Source of the DNA: Teredinibacter haidensis
GTDB taxonomy: Bacteria > Pseudomonadota > Gammaproteobacteria > Pseudomonadales > Cellvibrionaceae
NCBI RefSeq assembly: GCF_014211975.1
Contig: NZ_CP060084.1
Location: 248,001-312,000 of the forward strand
Reading direction: 5' to 3'
Length of the DNA stretch: 64,000 bases
Shown here in pieces: positions 1-8,930 of the stretch. The notes beneath the pieces were generated by a model, which did not search any database, was not told the origin of the DNA, and saw only the letters and a list, made by a program, of their open reading frames with translations. Positions within the stretch are counted from its first letter, which is position 1, and each line of letters opens with the position of its first letter. Position numbers and translations under genes: made by a program.

Positions 1-1049
1 GTCGTATTAGCGATGAGGAGTATGCCCTTGCGGGTGCGACGATAGTTACCGATCCGGCTGCATTGTTGGCCGATGCCGACATTCTGTTAAAAGTACAGAG
101 ACCTTTGCTTGCGGGTGAAGGTGAGTTGGACGAACTTTCCTTAATGAAGTCGGGCAGTACGATTATTTCTGTGCTCTCTCCGTTTTCTTGTCCAGAATCG
201 GTAGAGCTTTACGCAAAGGCTGGGGTTGCGGCTATGGCTATGGAGTTTGTTCCGCGAATTACGCGAGCGCAAACCATGGACGTGCTCAGCTCTCAAAGTA
301 ACCTTGCTGGTTATCGAGCGGTGCTCGAAGCCGCTTTTGAATACGAGCGTGCAATGCCGATGATGATGACGGCCGCAGGTACTGTCGCTCCTGCAAAGGT
401 TATGGTGTTGGGGGCTGGCGTTGCGGGTCTTCAGGCGATTGCAACCGCTAAGCGTTTGGGTGCAATTGTTAGCGCTACCGATGTTCGGCCAGTGGCTAAA
501 GAGCAGGTTGAAAGTCTTGGGGCTAAGTTCGTGATGGTTGACTCGGAAGAGATGGCCAATGCAGAAACGGACGGTGGGTATGCTAAAGAGATGAGTGAAG
601 ATTTCAAGCGCAAGCAAGCTGAGCTGGTTGCTGCCACTATGGCCAAGCAGGATATTGCTATCTGTACAGCGCTTATTCCTGGTCGTAAGGCGCCCACGTT
701 GATCACAGATGAGATGGTGCACTCCATGCGCCCAGGCTCTGTCATTATCGATCTGGCAGTCGAGCAGGGTGGCAACTGTACTTTGTCCAAGCCGGGCGAG
801 GTGGTCGATGTGAACGGCGTTGCTATTGTCGGGCACATGAATATGCCCGCGCGCTTGGCTGCTGATACGAGCTCCCTGTACTCCCGCAATCTGTACAACT
901 TTATTGAGCCTCATATCAATACTGAAAGCCAAGAGCTGAGCTTTGATTGGGATGACGAAATCGTTGCGGCGACGTTATTAACACAAAACGGCAAGGTGGT
1001 TCATCCACAATTCGCCCCGGTAAATGCTGATCAGAAACAGGAGGCCTAA
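1..1049 (+). CDS. pntAA: NAD(P) transhydrogenase subunit alpha part 1 (PntAA), 5' end cut off
   Basis: This is the NAD(H)-binding domain I subunit of proton-translocating transhydrogenase, which reduces NADP+ with NADH using the proton gradient. The reading frame is open from the first bases of the window, so the true start lies to the left and about 348 residues are visible. The nucleotide-binding fold is clear: a GAGVAGLQA glycine motif followed about 20 residues later by an acidic ATDVRP strand end, and the family segment IPGRKAPTLI downstream. The product ends where the soluble domain ends, so the membrane part is a separate gene (pntAB), as in Pseudomonas and unlike the fused PntA of E. 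coli. The stop is 2 bp before pntAB, so the three genes form an operon. Confidence 0.95.
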   Translation, partial: RISDEEYALAGATIVTDPAALLADADILLKVQRPLLAGEGELDELSLMKSGSTIISVLSPFSCPESVELYAKAGVAAMAMEFVPRITRAQTMDVLSSQSNLAGYRAVLEAAFEYERAMPMMMTAAGTVAPAKVMVLGAGVAGLQAIATAKRLGAIVSATDVRPVAKEQVESLGAKFVMVDSEEMANAETDGGYAKEMSEDFKRKQAELVAATMAKQDIAICTALIPGRKAPTLITDEMVHSMRPGSVIIDLAVEQGGNCTLSKPGEVVDVNGVAIVGHMNMPARLAADTSSLYSRNLYNFIEPHINTESQELSFDWDDEIVAATLLTQNGKVVHPQFAPVNADQKQEA

Positions 1050-1051
1050 GC

Positions 1052-1336
1052 GTGCACGGTGAATTTGTATCTCAGTTATCTATTTTCGTTATGGCGGTGT
1101 TTGTAGGTTATTACGTGGTTTGGAGTGTGACTCCAGCCTTGCATACGCCCCTTATGGCTGTAACTAATGCTATTTCCAGCGTGATTATTGTGGGAGCGTT
1201 GATCGCGGCGGGCCCGGCAGAATTCAATCTGGCGAAAGTGTTGGGCTTTATCGCCATGATCTTGGCGGCCATCAATATTTTTGGTGGTTTTGCAGTAACT
1301 CAACGCATGCTAGCCATGTATAAAAAGAAGAAATAG
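1052..1336 (+). CDS. pntAB: NAD(P) transhydrogenase subunit alpha part 2 (PntAB)
   Basis: This 94-residue membrane protein corresponds to the C-terminal membrane portion of the E. coli PntA chain. It uses a GTG start 2 bp after the pntAA stop, with an AGGAGG-like Shine-Dalgarno inside the end of pntAA. Three hydrophobic helices are visible, and the family segment VTPALHTPLMAVTNAISS follows the first helix. With PntB it forms the proton channel of the complex in the cytoplasmic membrane. Confidence 0.95.
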   Translation: MHGEFVSQLSIFVMAVFVGYYVVWSVTPALHTPLMAVTNAISSVIIVGALIAAGPAEFNLAKVLGFIAMILAAINIFGGFAVTQRMLAMYKKKK

Positions 1337-1345
1337 GGGGAACTA

Positions 1346-2740
1346 ATGGAATCTAATTTAACTGCATTTGCCTATTTGGTTGCCTCTGTACTCTTTATAT
1401 TGGCGTTGCGCGGCCTGTCGTCCCCAGAAACCTCCCGTACTGGGAACCTAATGGGTATGGTTGGTATGGGGCTGGCAATTGTCACGACAATTTTTAGCCC
1501 TGAAATAACCTCCTATACCTGGATTGTGGTTGCTTTGGGTATTGGCGCTGCAATTGGTATTACCATCGCTTCGCGTATTGCCATGACGGCAATGCCGCAG
1601 TTAGTGGCGGCTTTCCACAGTTTGGTCGGTATGGCGGCTGTACTGGTTGCTGGTGCGGCCTACTCTAATCCTGGAGCTTTCAGCTTGCTGGATGCCAGCG
1701 GTCAAATCTTTGCTGCCAGCCGTATTGAAATGTCTCTTGGGGTTGTTATTGGTGCAATCACCTTTTCCGGTTCGGTTATAGCGTTTACCAAGTTGCAGGG
1801 CTTGGTGTCGGGTGCTCCTGTTGTGTTTAAAGGTCAGCACCCACTTAACGCCTTGTTTGGTATCGCGATTATTGCGTTGATGGGTGTGTTCTATACAGAC
1901 CAGTCTCCAACAATATTTTGGTCCATGACTGCGTTGGCCTTTATTATCGGCGTGCTAATCATTATCCCTATTGGGGGTGCCGATATGCCGGTTGTGGTGT
2001 CGATGCTCAATTCTTACTCTGGTTGGGCTGCGGCAGGTATCGGCTTTACGTTACATAACAATGCTTTGATAGTCACCGGTGCCTTGGTTGGCTCCTCTGG
2101 CGCCATTCTTTCTTACATTATGTGTAAGGCCATGAACCGCTCCTTTATTAGTGTAATTCTCGGTGGCTTTGGTGGTGAAAGCGAGAGTGCCGCTGTCGGA
2201 GGCGTAGAAGATCGTCCGGTTAAGCGGGGTAGCGCGGAAGATGCTGCTTTTATTATGAAAAATGCGGGCTCAGTGATTATCGTGCCTGGGTATGGGATGG
2301 CCGTGGCGCAGGCACAGCACGCCTTGCGTGAAATGGGTGATGTGTTGAAAGAGGCCGGTGTAAACGTGAAGTATGCGATTCACCCGGTTGCCGGGCGGAT
2401 GCCAGGGCATATGAACGTACTACTGGCTGAGGCCAGCGTATCCTACGATGAGGTTTTCGAGCTGGAAGACATTAACAGTGAATTCCAGGGCGCGGATGTG
2501 GCCTTTGTTATTGGGGCTAATGATGTTACCAACCCGGCCGCAAAAACCGATCCGCAGAGTGCCATCTACGGTATGCCAATTCTCGATGTTGAAAAGGCGC
2601 GTACTGTGCTTTTTGTGAAGCGCGGAATGGCGGCCGGTTATGCGGGAGTGCAGAATGAGCTCTTTTTCCGTGATAACACGATGATGCTGTTTGGTGATGC
2701 CAAAAAAATGGTGGAAGGTATTATTCGCAATATCGATTAG
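1346..2740 (+). CDS. pntB: NAD(P) transhydrogenase subunit beta (PntB)
   Basis: At 464 residues it matches the usual PntB length. The first ~260 residues are a run of membrane helices (domain II, proton channel). The last ~180 residues are the NADP(H)-binding domain III, with the fingerprint PGYGMAVAQAQ and later GANDVTNPAAKTDP. The start is an ATG after a GGGGGAA Shine-Dalgarno, 9 bp after pntAB. A strong terminator lies 20 bp after the stop, so this is the last gene of the pnt operon. Confidence 0.96.
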   Translation: MESNLTAFAYLVASVLFILALRGLSSPETSRTGNLMGMVGMGLAIVTTIFSPEITSYTWIVVALGIGAAIGITIASRIAMTAMPQLVAAFHSLVGMAAVLVAGAAYSNPGAFSLLDASGQIFAASRIEMSLGVVIGAITFSGSVIAFTKLQGLVSGAPVVFKGQHPLNALFGIAIIALMGVFYTDQSPTIFWSMTALAFIIGVLIIIPIGGADMPVVVSMLNSYSGWAAAGIGFTLHNNALIVTGALVGSSGAILSYIMCKAMNRSFISVILGGFGGESESAAVGGVEDRPVKRGSAEDAAFIMKNAGSVIIVPGYGMAVAQAQHALREMGDVLKEAGVNVKYAIHPVAGRMPGHMNVLLAEASVSYDEVFELEDINSEFQGADVAFVIGANDVTNPAAKTDPQSAIYGMPILDVEKARTVLFVKRGMAAGYAGVQNELFFRDNTMMLFGDAKKMVEGIIRNID

Positions 2741-2758
2741 TGTTTACGCATTTTTTGT

Positions 2759-2788
2759 AAAAGGGTCTGATTTTCAGGCCCTTTTTTT
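2759..2788 (+). terminator. Rho-independent terminator of the pnt operon
   Basis: A stem AAAGGGTCTGA pairs with TCAGGCCCTTT (one G-U) across a short T-rich loop and runs into seven Ts. It sits 20 bp after the pntB stop. Confidence 0.85.
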
Positions 2789-2916
2789 GTTTCTGCGCCT
2801 TGTATAGAAACGGTTTAGGGTGAAGGTTGATCTTAATACTTGTGCGGATTTGCAAGCCATTGCACTATAGGTTCTTACGTTTATAACAATTCCCAGTGGA
2901 AATCGGAGTAAATAAT

Positions 2917-3639
2917 ATGACGGAAGCTAATCCTTATCAGGCGCCGGAGAGTGTGCTAGCGACAGAAAATGCAGAATCTATTGGTGGGTCTTTAGAGCGG
3001 GGGCTTAATGGCGAATACGATTTTGCTATTGGATCAACCATAAAAAAAGCTTGGTCGCTCACCAAGGGGTTTAAGCGAACTTATTGGGGGGCGGCCCTAA
3101 TTGTCGTCGCTGTTAGTGTCGTCTTTATGTTGCTCGGTATCCCGGTAAAGAACAATGTTGCGCTTGCTATTGTCGTGCAGATTATTTCTTATATTGTGAT
3201 TTATCCATTGTCTGCTGGCTTTTACATGTTGAGTGTTAGGAGGGCAGCTGGACGAGAAGTTCAGGCAATGGAAATTACCGGCTATTTCAATCGCACATTG
3301 AAGATTTTTTTGCTTAACGTGCTTATGATGGTTTTGGTTGCTGTCGGCTTGCTTTTGTTGGTATTGCCCGGCTTGTATTTGATGGTTGCGTATATGTTTG
3401 CGGTTCCATTGATGATTGATAAAAATATGGGCGTCTGGGCTGCACTGGAGGCTTCCCGTAAAACGGTTACGCACAAATGGTTTAGCTTTTTTGGCGTGTT
3501 TTTCTTGGTGATGATACTTGTGGCGGTGGCTGCGATTCCATTTGGTATTGGCTTGATTTGGGTTTTGCCGCTGGTTAGCCTGGTGTTTGGGGTCTTGTAT
3601 ACCCAAATTCTCGGGGTTGAAGCTGAGGCACGCGAGTAA
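2917..3639 (+). CDS. Polytopic membrane protein with a NPYQAP N-terminus, function unknown
   Basis: This 240-residue protein has a soluble N-terminus of about 50 residues starting MTEANPYQAPES, then four to six strongly hydrophobic segments. The ATG at 2917 is preferred over an in-frame GTG at 2896 because GGAG sits 8 bp before it. The family resembles the BPSS1780/DUF975-type membrane proteins seen in many proteobacteria, none of which has a defined role. An NPYQAP(P/D) start is common in small proteobacterial membrane proteins. It stands alone between the pnt terminator and the OmpA-like gene, so context adds little. Confidence 0.75.
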   Translation: MTEANPYQAPESVLATENAESIGGSLERGLNGEYDFAIGSTIKKAWSLTKGFKRTYWGAALIVVAVSVVFMLLGIPVKNNVALAIVVQIISYIVIYPLSAGFYMLSVRRAAGREVQAMEITGYFNRTLKIFLLNVLMMVLVAVGLLLLVLPGLYLMVAYMFAVPLMIDKNMGVWAALEASRKTVTHKWFSFFGVFFLVMILVAVAAIPFGIGLIWVLPLVSLVFGVLYTQILGVEAEARE

Positions 3640-3720
3640 GCCTCGCGTTGAAGCGGGACGAGCTGAAGCCCTATTCAGCTCGATTGCAAATATAACAATA
3701 ACATTGACTGGAGTTGTCTT

Positions 3721-5145
3721 ATGGCTTTGCGCAAGTCGTTCTTTGGTTTACTACTATTTCTTTCGTGTACCCTTTCTGGTATTGCAGTGGCGGATGAATT
3801 GCGCGGATCGCTCTTCGCGTCTGCCAATGCAGCATTAAAGGAGGCGGATAATGAATTGGCAAAGGTATTGGCGCCGGTGAGTTATCAGCAGGCAGCAAAA
3901 CTCTATGCCGGAGCCGATAAGCGTTATGGTAAGGGTGGTAACGTTGCGAAGGTAGAAAAGGATTTAACTTCCGCGGCCCAATATTTTCGGAAGTCCGCAA
4001 AGGCCGCAAAGTTTGCGCAGACAACATTCAAGTCCGCGATTCAGGCCCGTACCGATGCAAAAGGCGTTGATGCCGAAAAGCTGGCTGCTGATACATGGGG
4101 TGAGGCAGAGCAAAAGTTTTTGACTGCAACCAAAATTTTGGAAACCGGCAATATGAGTCGCGCCCAGGTGAAGGCGGCTGAGGCTGAAAGCGTTTTTCGG
4201 GACGCAGAGCTGATTGCGATCAAAGGGAATTACCTAAATCAAACTCGTGCCAAGCTTGAAGAAGCTAAGCGTATCAAGGTGAAAAAGTTTGCGCCCAAAA
4301 CGCTTGAGCGCGCTGAAAAGCTGCTAGCAGCTGCAGAAAAAGAGTTGAGCGAAAACCGATACGATACCGATTACCCCCGAGCCCTGGTAAAAGAAGCTTA
4401 CTATGAGGCTAGGCATGCAATTTATCTGACCGGACAACTGGAGGCGCTGAAAGCTAAAACGCTGACGGCCGAGGAGTTGATCCTAATGCTGGAAGAGCCC
4501 GTAGCCGTTCTAGCGGGGGAGGCGGATGTGCTTGCCGAATTTGATCAGGGCTTCGGCGTGCCAACCGAAGCAATAGCGGTTGAGGTTCGCCGCCTACAGA
4601 AAGACTCTTATGATTTGGGCGAGTTGCGCACCCGAGCCGCTACCCTAGAGCAGGACTACGCCATGCTGGAGACCAAGCTGGGTATCCAGTCCGAGCGGCT
4701 TAATGAGCAGGAGGAGGCTCGTGAGCGACTACAGCGGGTTACGGAGTACTTTCGCCGCGATGAAGCTTCTGTACTTACCCAGGGGAGTAATGTGTTGGTG
4801 CGTATGGTGGGTTTGAATTTTGAGCCCGGCAGCTCGCAAATTACCGCAGCTAATTACGGCTTGCTGCAAAAGGTGGAGCAGGCCGTTCGCATATACCCAG
4901 GTTATACGGTTGTAATTGAGGGGCATACGGATTCGTTTGGGAGTACAGAGGCGAATCAAGTGTTATCACAAAATCGCGCGAAAGCTGTTCGCCAGTATTT
5001 AATGGTGAATATGAGTGACCTGCCTGCAGAGCGCTGCGAGGCTTATGGTTATGGGGAGTCTAGCCCTATCGCTAATAATGAATCCCGTGAGGGGCGGAAG
5101 CGTAATCGCCGTATTGATCTACTACTTAAACCTCCTGTCGAATAG
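3721..5145 (+). CDS. OmpA-family periplasmic/outer-membrane protein with a long helical N-terminal region
   Basis: This 474-residue protein begins with a signal peptide whose likely cleavage is after GIAVA (about residue 24). No canonical lipobox is present. Residues ~30-350 are Ala/Glu/Lys-rich and helical, with several TPR-like or coiled-coil stretches resembling DUF4398-type proteins. The last ~120 residues are an OmpA C-terminal peptidoglycan-binding domain: NFEPGSSQI, then VVIEGHTDSFGS, NQVLSQNRAKAV and finally GRKRNRRIDLLL. The conserved Asp and Arg that bind diaminopimelate are kept. It probably ties the envelope to the cell wall. GGAG lies before the ATG. Confidence 0.85.
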   Translation: MALRKSFFGLLLFLSCTLSGIAVADELRGSLFASANAALKEADNELAKVLAPVSYQQAAKLYAGADKRYGKGGNVAKVEKDLTSAAQYFRKSAKAAKFAQTTFKSAIQARTDAKGVDAEKLAADTWGEAEQKFLTATKILETGNMSRAQVKAAEAESVFRDAELIAIKGNYLNQTRAKLEEAKRIKVKKFAPKTLERAEKLLAAAEKELSENRYDTDYPRALVKEAYYEARHAIYLTGQLEALKAKTLTAEELILMLEEPVAVLAGEADVLAEFDQGFGVPTEAIAVEVRRLQKDSYDLGELRTRAATLEQDYAMLETKLGIQSERLNEQEEARERLQRVTEYFRRDEASVLTQGSNVLVRMVGLNFEPGSSQITAANYGLLQKVEQAVRIYPGYTVVIEGHTDSFGSTEANQVLSQNRAKAVRQYLMVNMSDLPAERCEAYGYGESSPIANNESREGRKRNRRIDLLLKPPVE

Positions 5146-5260
5146 CGTGTTTTGGCGCCTGCTGGGAGGTTATATTTCGCGCCCAGTCAGGCCTCAAGAG
5201 CTCATTTTTACGGTATCTCAAAGGCAAATTCTTGCGCCGTGAAAATAATCGTTTTCCCTG

Positions 5261-5289
5261 TTGACAGACCTATACCTAGTCATTAGAAT
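5261..5289 (+). promoter_or_regulatory. Sigma-70 promoter of the S10-spc-alpha operon
   Basis: TTGACA (5261-5266), a 17-bp spacer and TAGAAT (5284-5289) make a near-consensus promoter about 70 bp before rpsJ. The bases after the -10 are GC-rich (GCGCCCT), a discriminator type associated with stringent (ppGpp) control of translation genes. The growth control is inferred from this. Confidence 0.85.
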
Positions 5290-5329
5290 TGCGCCCTCAT
5301 TTCAGCCAGCCAAAACAAGCTTGGTTGAT

Positions 5330-5341
5330 TGTTCTTTAAAA
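5330..5341 (+). promoter_or_regulatory. boxA-like antitermination element in the rpsJ leader
   Basis: TGTTCTTTAAAA matches the E. coli rRNA boxA TGCTCTTTAACA at 10 of 12 positions and resembles boxA in pseudomonad rRNA spacers. It lies in the short leader between the promoter and rpsJ. RpsJ is itself NusE, the NusB partner that binds boxA RNA, so its own transcript carries its target motif. Confidence 0.6.
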
Positions 5342-5361
5342 ATGTTTGGAGTTTGGTTCAG

Positions 5362-5673
5362 ATGCAGAATCAACGTATTCGAATTCGTTTGAAAGCTTTT
5401 GATCACAAGTTGATTGATGCTTCAACGCAAGAGATTGTTGAAACGGCAAAACGTACTGGCGCACAGGTTCGCGGTCCTATTCCGCTGCCGACTCGCAAAG
5501 AGCGTTTTACTGTTCTGGTTTCGCCGCACGTCAATAAGGATGCGCGAGATCAATATGAGATTCGTACGTATAAAAGGTTGCTCGATATTGTTGAGCCAAC
5601 CGAGAAGACTGTAGATGCTTTGATGAAGCTGGATTTAGCAGCTGGCGTCGAAGTTCAAATTAGTCTGGGCTAG
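5362..5673 (+). CDS. rpsJ: Small subunit ribosomal protein uS10 (NusE)
   Basis: At 103 residues it matches family length. The start chosen is the ATG giving MQNQRIRIRLKAFDHKLID, which aligns with the conserved N-terminus. An upstream in-frame extension has no family support. The S10 core GPIPLPTRKERFTVL and HVNKDARDQYEIRTYKR is intact. S10 is a 30S head protein and also the NusE antitermination factor. It is first in the operon and followed by an unusually long 166-bp gap before rplC. Confidence 0.97.
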   Translation: MQNQRIRIRLKAFDHKLIDASTQEIVETAKRTGAQVRGPIPLPTRKERFTVLVSPHVNKDARDQYEIRTYKRLLDIVEPTEKTVDALMKLDLAAGVEVQISLG

Positions 5674-5790
5674 ATTATTTTTGCTTCGGCAAAGATGGTG
5701 TGTGCTGCATTCGTGCGGCCAAGACTCCAGATAAAGTTTGTCGGCAATAAGGCTGGCAAGCGTGTAACGCTCTGAAATGGGCGGCCATAG

Positions 5791-5818
5791 CGGGTCCACA
5801 TAAAGTGGGAAAGCCCCG
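5791..5818 (+). other. Possible RNA hairpin in the rpsJ-rplC gap
   Basis: CGGG and CCCG flank an inner CCAC/GTGG pair just upstream of the rplC ribosome binding region. A second small stem, AGCGT/ACGCT, lies at 5759-5771. The 166-bp gap is the longest inside the first half of this operon and may hold an autoregulatory site. No ribosomal-protein site was identified by sequence. Confidence 0.35.
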
Positions 5819-5839
5819 TACACTGAGAGGTTAACGAAA

Positions 5840-6484
5840 ATGACGATTGGACTTGTCGGCCGCAAGAGCGGCATGACGCGCATTTTTACTGACGATGGTT
5901 TATCCGTTCCTGTCACTGTGGTTGAGGTAGATCCCAACCGCATCACTCAGGTTAAGAACGCAGAAACCGACGGTTACGCCGCTGTGCAGGTAACCGTAGG
6001 GTCTCGTCGAGCCTCCCGTGTCACCAAAGCGGAAGCAGGGCACTTCGCTAAAGCGCAAACAGAAGCCGGTCGCGGCGTTTGGGAGTTGCGTAATAACGAA
6101 GGTGCTGCATTCGATGTTGGTAGTCAACTTACTGTAGAAGCTTTTGAAGCTGGTCAGAAGGTAGATGTAACGGGCACTTCTAAAGGTAAGGGTTTTGCTG
6201 GTGGTGTTAAGCGTTGGAATTTTTCAATGCAAGATGCTACTCACGGCAACTCCCTCTCGCACCGAGCCCCTGGTTCCATTGGTCAATGTCAGACGCCAGG
6301 GCGCGTATTCAAGGGTAAAAAGATGGCTGGTCACATGGGTGCTGAGCGTGTAACGACTCAGAATCTTGAGGTGGTCAGGGTCGATGTTGAACGCAATTTA
6401 CTGCTTATTAAGGGTGCCGTTCCTGGTGCTCCAGGTGGAGACGTTATTATTCGTCCTGCTGTAAAGCTGCGTAACAACGGTTAA
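5840..6484 (+). CDS. rplC: Large subunit ribosomal protein uL3
   Basis: At 214 residues it is typical of bacterial L3, which helps assemble 23S rRNA near the peptidyl transferase centre. The signature GTSKGKGFAGGVKRWNF and the loop GSIGQCQTPGRVFKGKKM are present. The Gln of GQCQ aligns with the residue methylated by PrmB in E. coli. The ATG follows a GAGAGG Shine-Dalgarno. It is the second gene of the S10 block. Confidence 0.97.
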   Translation: MTIGLVGRKSGMTRIFTDDGLSVPVTVVEVDPNRITQVKNAETDGYAAVQVTVGSRRASRVTKAEAGHFAKAQTEAGRGVWELRNNEGAAFDVGSQLTVEAFEAGQKVDVTGTSKGKGFAGGVKRWNFSMQDATHGNSLSHRAPGSIGQCQTPGRVFKGKKMAGHMGAERVTTQNLEVVRVDVERNLLLIKGAVPGAPGGDVIIRPAVKLRNNG

Positions 6485-6504
6485 GTATCCCGGGGGAATC
6501 GACC

Positions 6505-7119
6505 ATGGAATTAAGTATTGCTACACCGCAAGGCGCCAAGGGTACTATTGCAGTTTCCGAAGTGGCTTTTGGTAAAGAATTTAATCAAGACCTGGTTCAT
6601 CAGGCAGTAGTGGCCTATATGGCTGGTGCTCGTCAGGGAACTAAGGCTCAGAAGAATCGTGCTGATGTTTCCGGTGGTGGTAAAAAGCCATGGCGTCAGA
6701 AAGGTACTGGCCGTGCTCGTGCAGGTACCATTCGCAGTCCAATCTGGCGCTCCGGTGGAGTGACTTTTGCGGCTGAGCCACGCAATTTTGAACAAAAACT
6801 GAACAAGAAAATGTACCGCTCTGCGTTGCGCTGCATTTTGTCCGAGCTGGCTCGTCAGGAGCGTTTGGTTGTAGTTGAGGAGTTTAGTGTTGAAGCTCCT
6901 AAAACCAAAGATTTAGTCGCCAAGCTTGCGCAATTTAATTTGTCTGATGTGTTGATCGTGACGGCTGAGGTGAGTGAAAACCTTTATCTTGCCTCCCGCA
7001 ATTTGCACAAAGTAGATGTTCGTGATGTTCAGGGTATCGATCCCGTCAGCCTGATTCGTTTTGATAAGGTTGTGGTTACTGTACCCGCTCTCAAAAAACT
7101 TGAGGAGGTGCTGGTATGA
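6505..7119 (+). CDS. rplD: Large subunit ribosomal protein uL4
   Basis: This 204-residue L4 carries the basic tunnel-lining loop KPWRQKGTGRARAGTIRSP. In E. coli, L4 represses the S10 operon by binding a ~170-nt leader and prompting termination. The leader here, about 65 nt from the predicted start point to rpsJ, is too short for that structure, so any L4 control must use another site. It overlaps rplW by 4 bp (ATGA), which implies translational coupling. Confidence 0.97.
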   Translation: MELSIATPQGAKGTIAVSEVAFGKEFNQDLVHQAVVAYMAGARQGTKAQKNRADVSGGGKKPWRQKGTGRARAGTIRSPIWRSGGVTFAAEPRNFEQKLNKKMYRSALRCILSELARQERLVVVEEFSVEAPKTKDLVAKLAQFNLSDVLIVTAEVSENLYLASRNLHKVDVRDVQGIDPVSLIRFDKVVVTVPALKKLEEVLV

Positions 7120-7412
7120 ACCAGGAGCGTCTGTATAAGGTTTTGCTTGGACCCGTAATTTCTGAAAAGTCAGCTGTCGTTGCTGATATAGCTAACCAGG
7201 TTGTTTTTAAGGTGGTTGCTGATGCAGAAAAGTCTGAAATCAAAGCTGCGGTAGAAAAGTTGTTTAATGTTAGCGTTGAGGGCGTTCGCGTTCTGAATGT
7301 TAAGGGTAAAACCAAGCGCACGCGTTACGGCATCGGTCGTCGCAGTGATTGGAAGAAAGCGTACGTATCTCTGGCCGAAGGCTCAGAGATCGACTTCGAA
7401 GCAGCTGAATAA
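7116..7412 (+). CDS. rplW: Large subunit ribosomal protein uL23
   Basis: This 98-residue L23 starts inside the rplD stop (ATGA) with GAGGAGGTG just upstream. It keeps the family pattern LLGPVISEKS near the start and VEGVRVLNVKGKTKR in the middle. L23 sits at the exit of the peptide tunnel and docks trigger factor and SRP. Confidence 0.97.
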   Translation: MNQERLYKVLLGPVISEKSAVVADIANQVVFKVVADAEKSEIKAAVEKLFNVSVEGVRVLNVKGKTKRTRYGIGRRSDWKKAYVSLAEGSEIDFEAAE

Positions 7413-7423
7413 GGAGCGGACTG

Positions 7424-8251
<828 letters not shown>

Positions 8252-8285
8252 GCGCCGGCTAAATAGCTAAAAAGAGGAAAGAACA

Positions 8286-8561
8286 GTGCCACGTTCACTG
8301 AAGAAAGGTCCTTTTGTAGACCACCATCTTTTGAAGAAAGTTGAAGTAGCGGCTGAAAAAAATGACCGTCGTCCTATTAAGACCTGGTCTCGCCGCTCCA
8401 TGATTTTGCCAGACATGGTGGGCTTGACTATCGCTGTGCACAATGGTCGTCAACACGTGCCAGTGCTGGTTAGTGAGGAAATGGTAGGTCATAAGTTGGG
8501 TGAGTTTGCGGCTAGTCGCACTTACCGTGGCCACGTAGCAGACAAGAAAGCGAAGCGCTAA
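8286..8561 (+). CDS. rpsS: Small subunit ribosomal protein uS19
   Basis: This 91-residue S19 begins at a GTG (PRSLKKGPFVDHHL follows) after AGAGGAAAG. The family block WSRRSMILPDMVGLTIAVHN is intact. S19 lies in the 30S head and forms a complex with S13. Confidence 0.97.
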   Translation: MPRSLKKGPFVDHHLLKKVEVAAEKNDRRPIKTWSRRSMILPDMVGLTIAVHNGRQHVPVLVSEEMVGHKLGEFAASRTYRGHVADKKAKR

Positions 8562-8585
8562 GCGCGCACTTAGCGAGGAATTGTG

Positions 8586-8918
8586 ATGGAAGTAGCAGCT
8601 AAATTACGCGGCGCTAATATGGCGGCGCAGAAAGCGCGGCTGGTGGCAGATCAGATTCGCGGAAAATCAGTAGAAGAAGCTTTGGATGTGTTGGCATTCA
8701 GCCCAAAGAAAGGTGCTGCTGTCATTAAGAAGGTTTTGGAATCGGCTATCGCCAACGCTGAGCATAATGAAGGTGCTGACGTTGATGAGCTGAAGGTGTC
8801 CACCATATTTGTGGACGAAGGTTTAACGATGAAGCGCATTCGACCACGCGCAAAAGGCCGCGCTGATCGTATTTTAAAGCGCACTTGTCACATCACCGTT
8901 AAAGTAGCGGATCAATAA
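8586..8918 (+). CDS. rplV: Large subunit ribosomal protein uL22
   Basis: This is a 110-residue L22. The ATG at 8586 is preferred to a GTG one codon upstream because GAGGAA lies 5 bp before it and MEVAAKLRGANMAAQKARL aligns with the family. The beta-hairpin that reaches into the exit tunnel, MKRIRPRAKGRADRI, is present. Confidence 0.96.
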   Translation: MEVAAKLRGANMAAQKARLVADQIRGKSVEEALDVLAFSPKKGAAVIKKVLESAIANAEHNEGADVDELKVSTIFVDEGLTMKRIRPRAKGRADRILKRTCHITVKVADQ

Positions 8919-8930
8919 GAGAGTAGACTT

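Noticed and set aside
141..932. Long open frame on the minus strand opposite pntAA (263 codons)
   Set aside because: It lies entirely opposite a well-conserved gene, has no recognisable family and shows His/Arg/Ser-rich composition typical of antisense reading.
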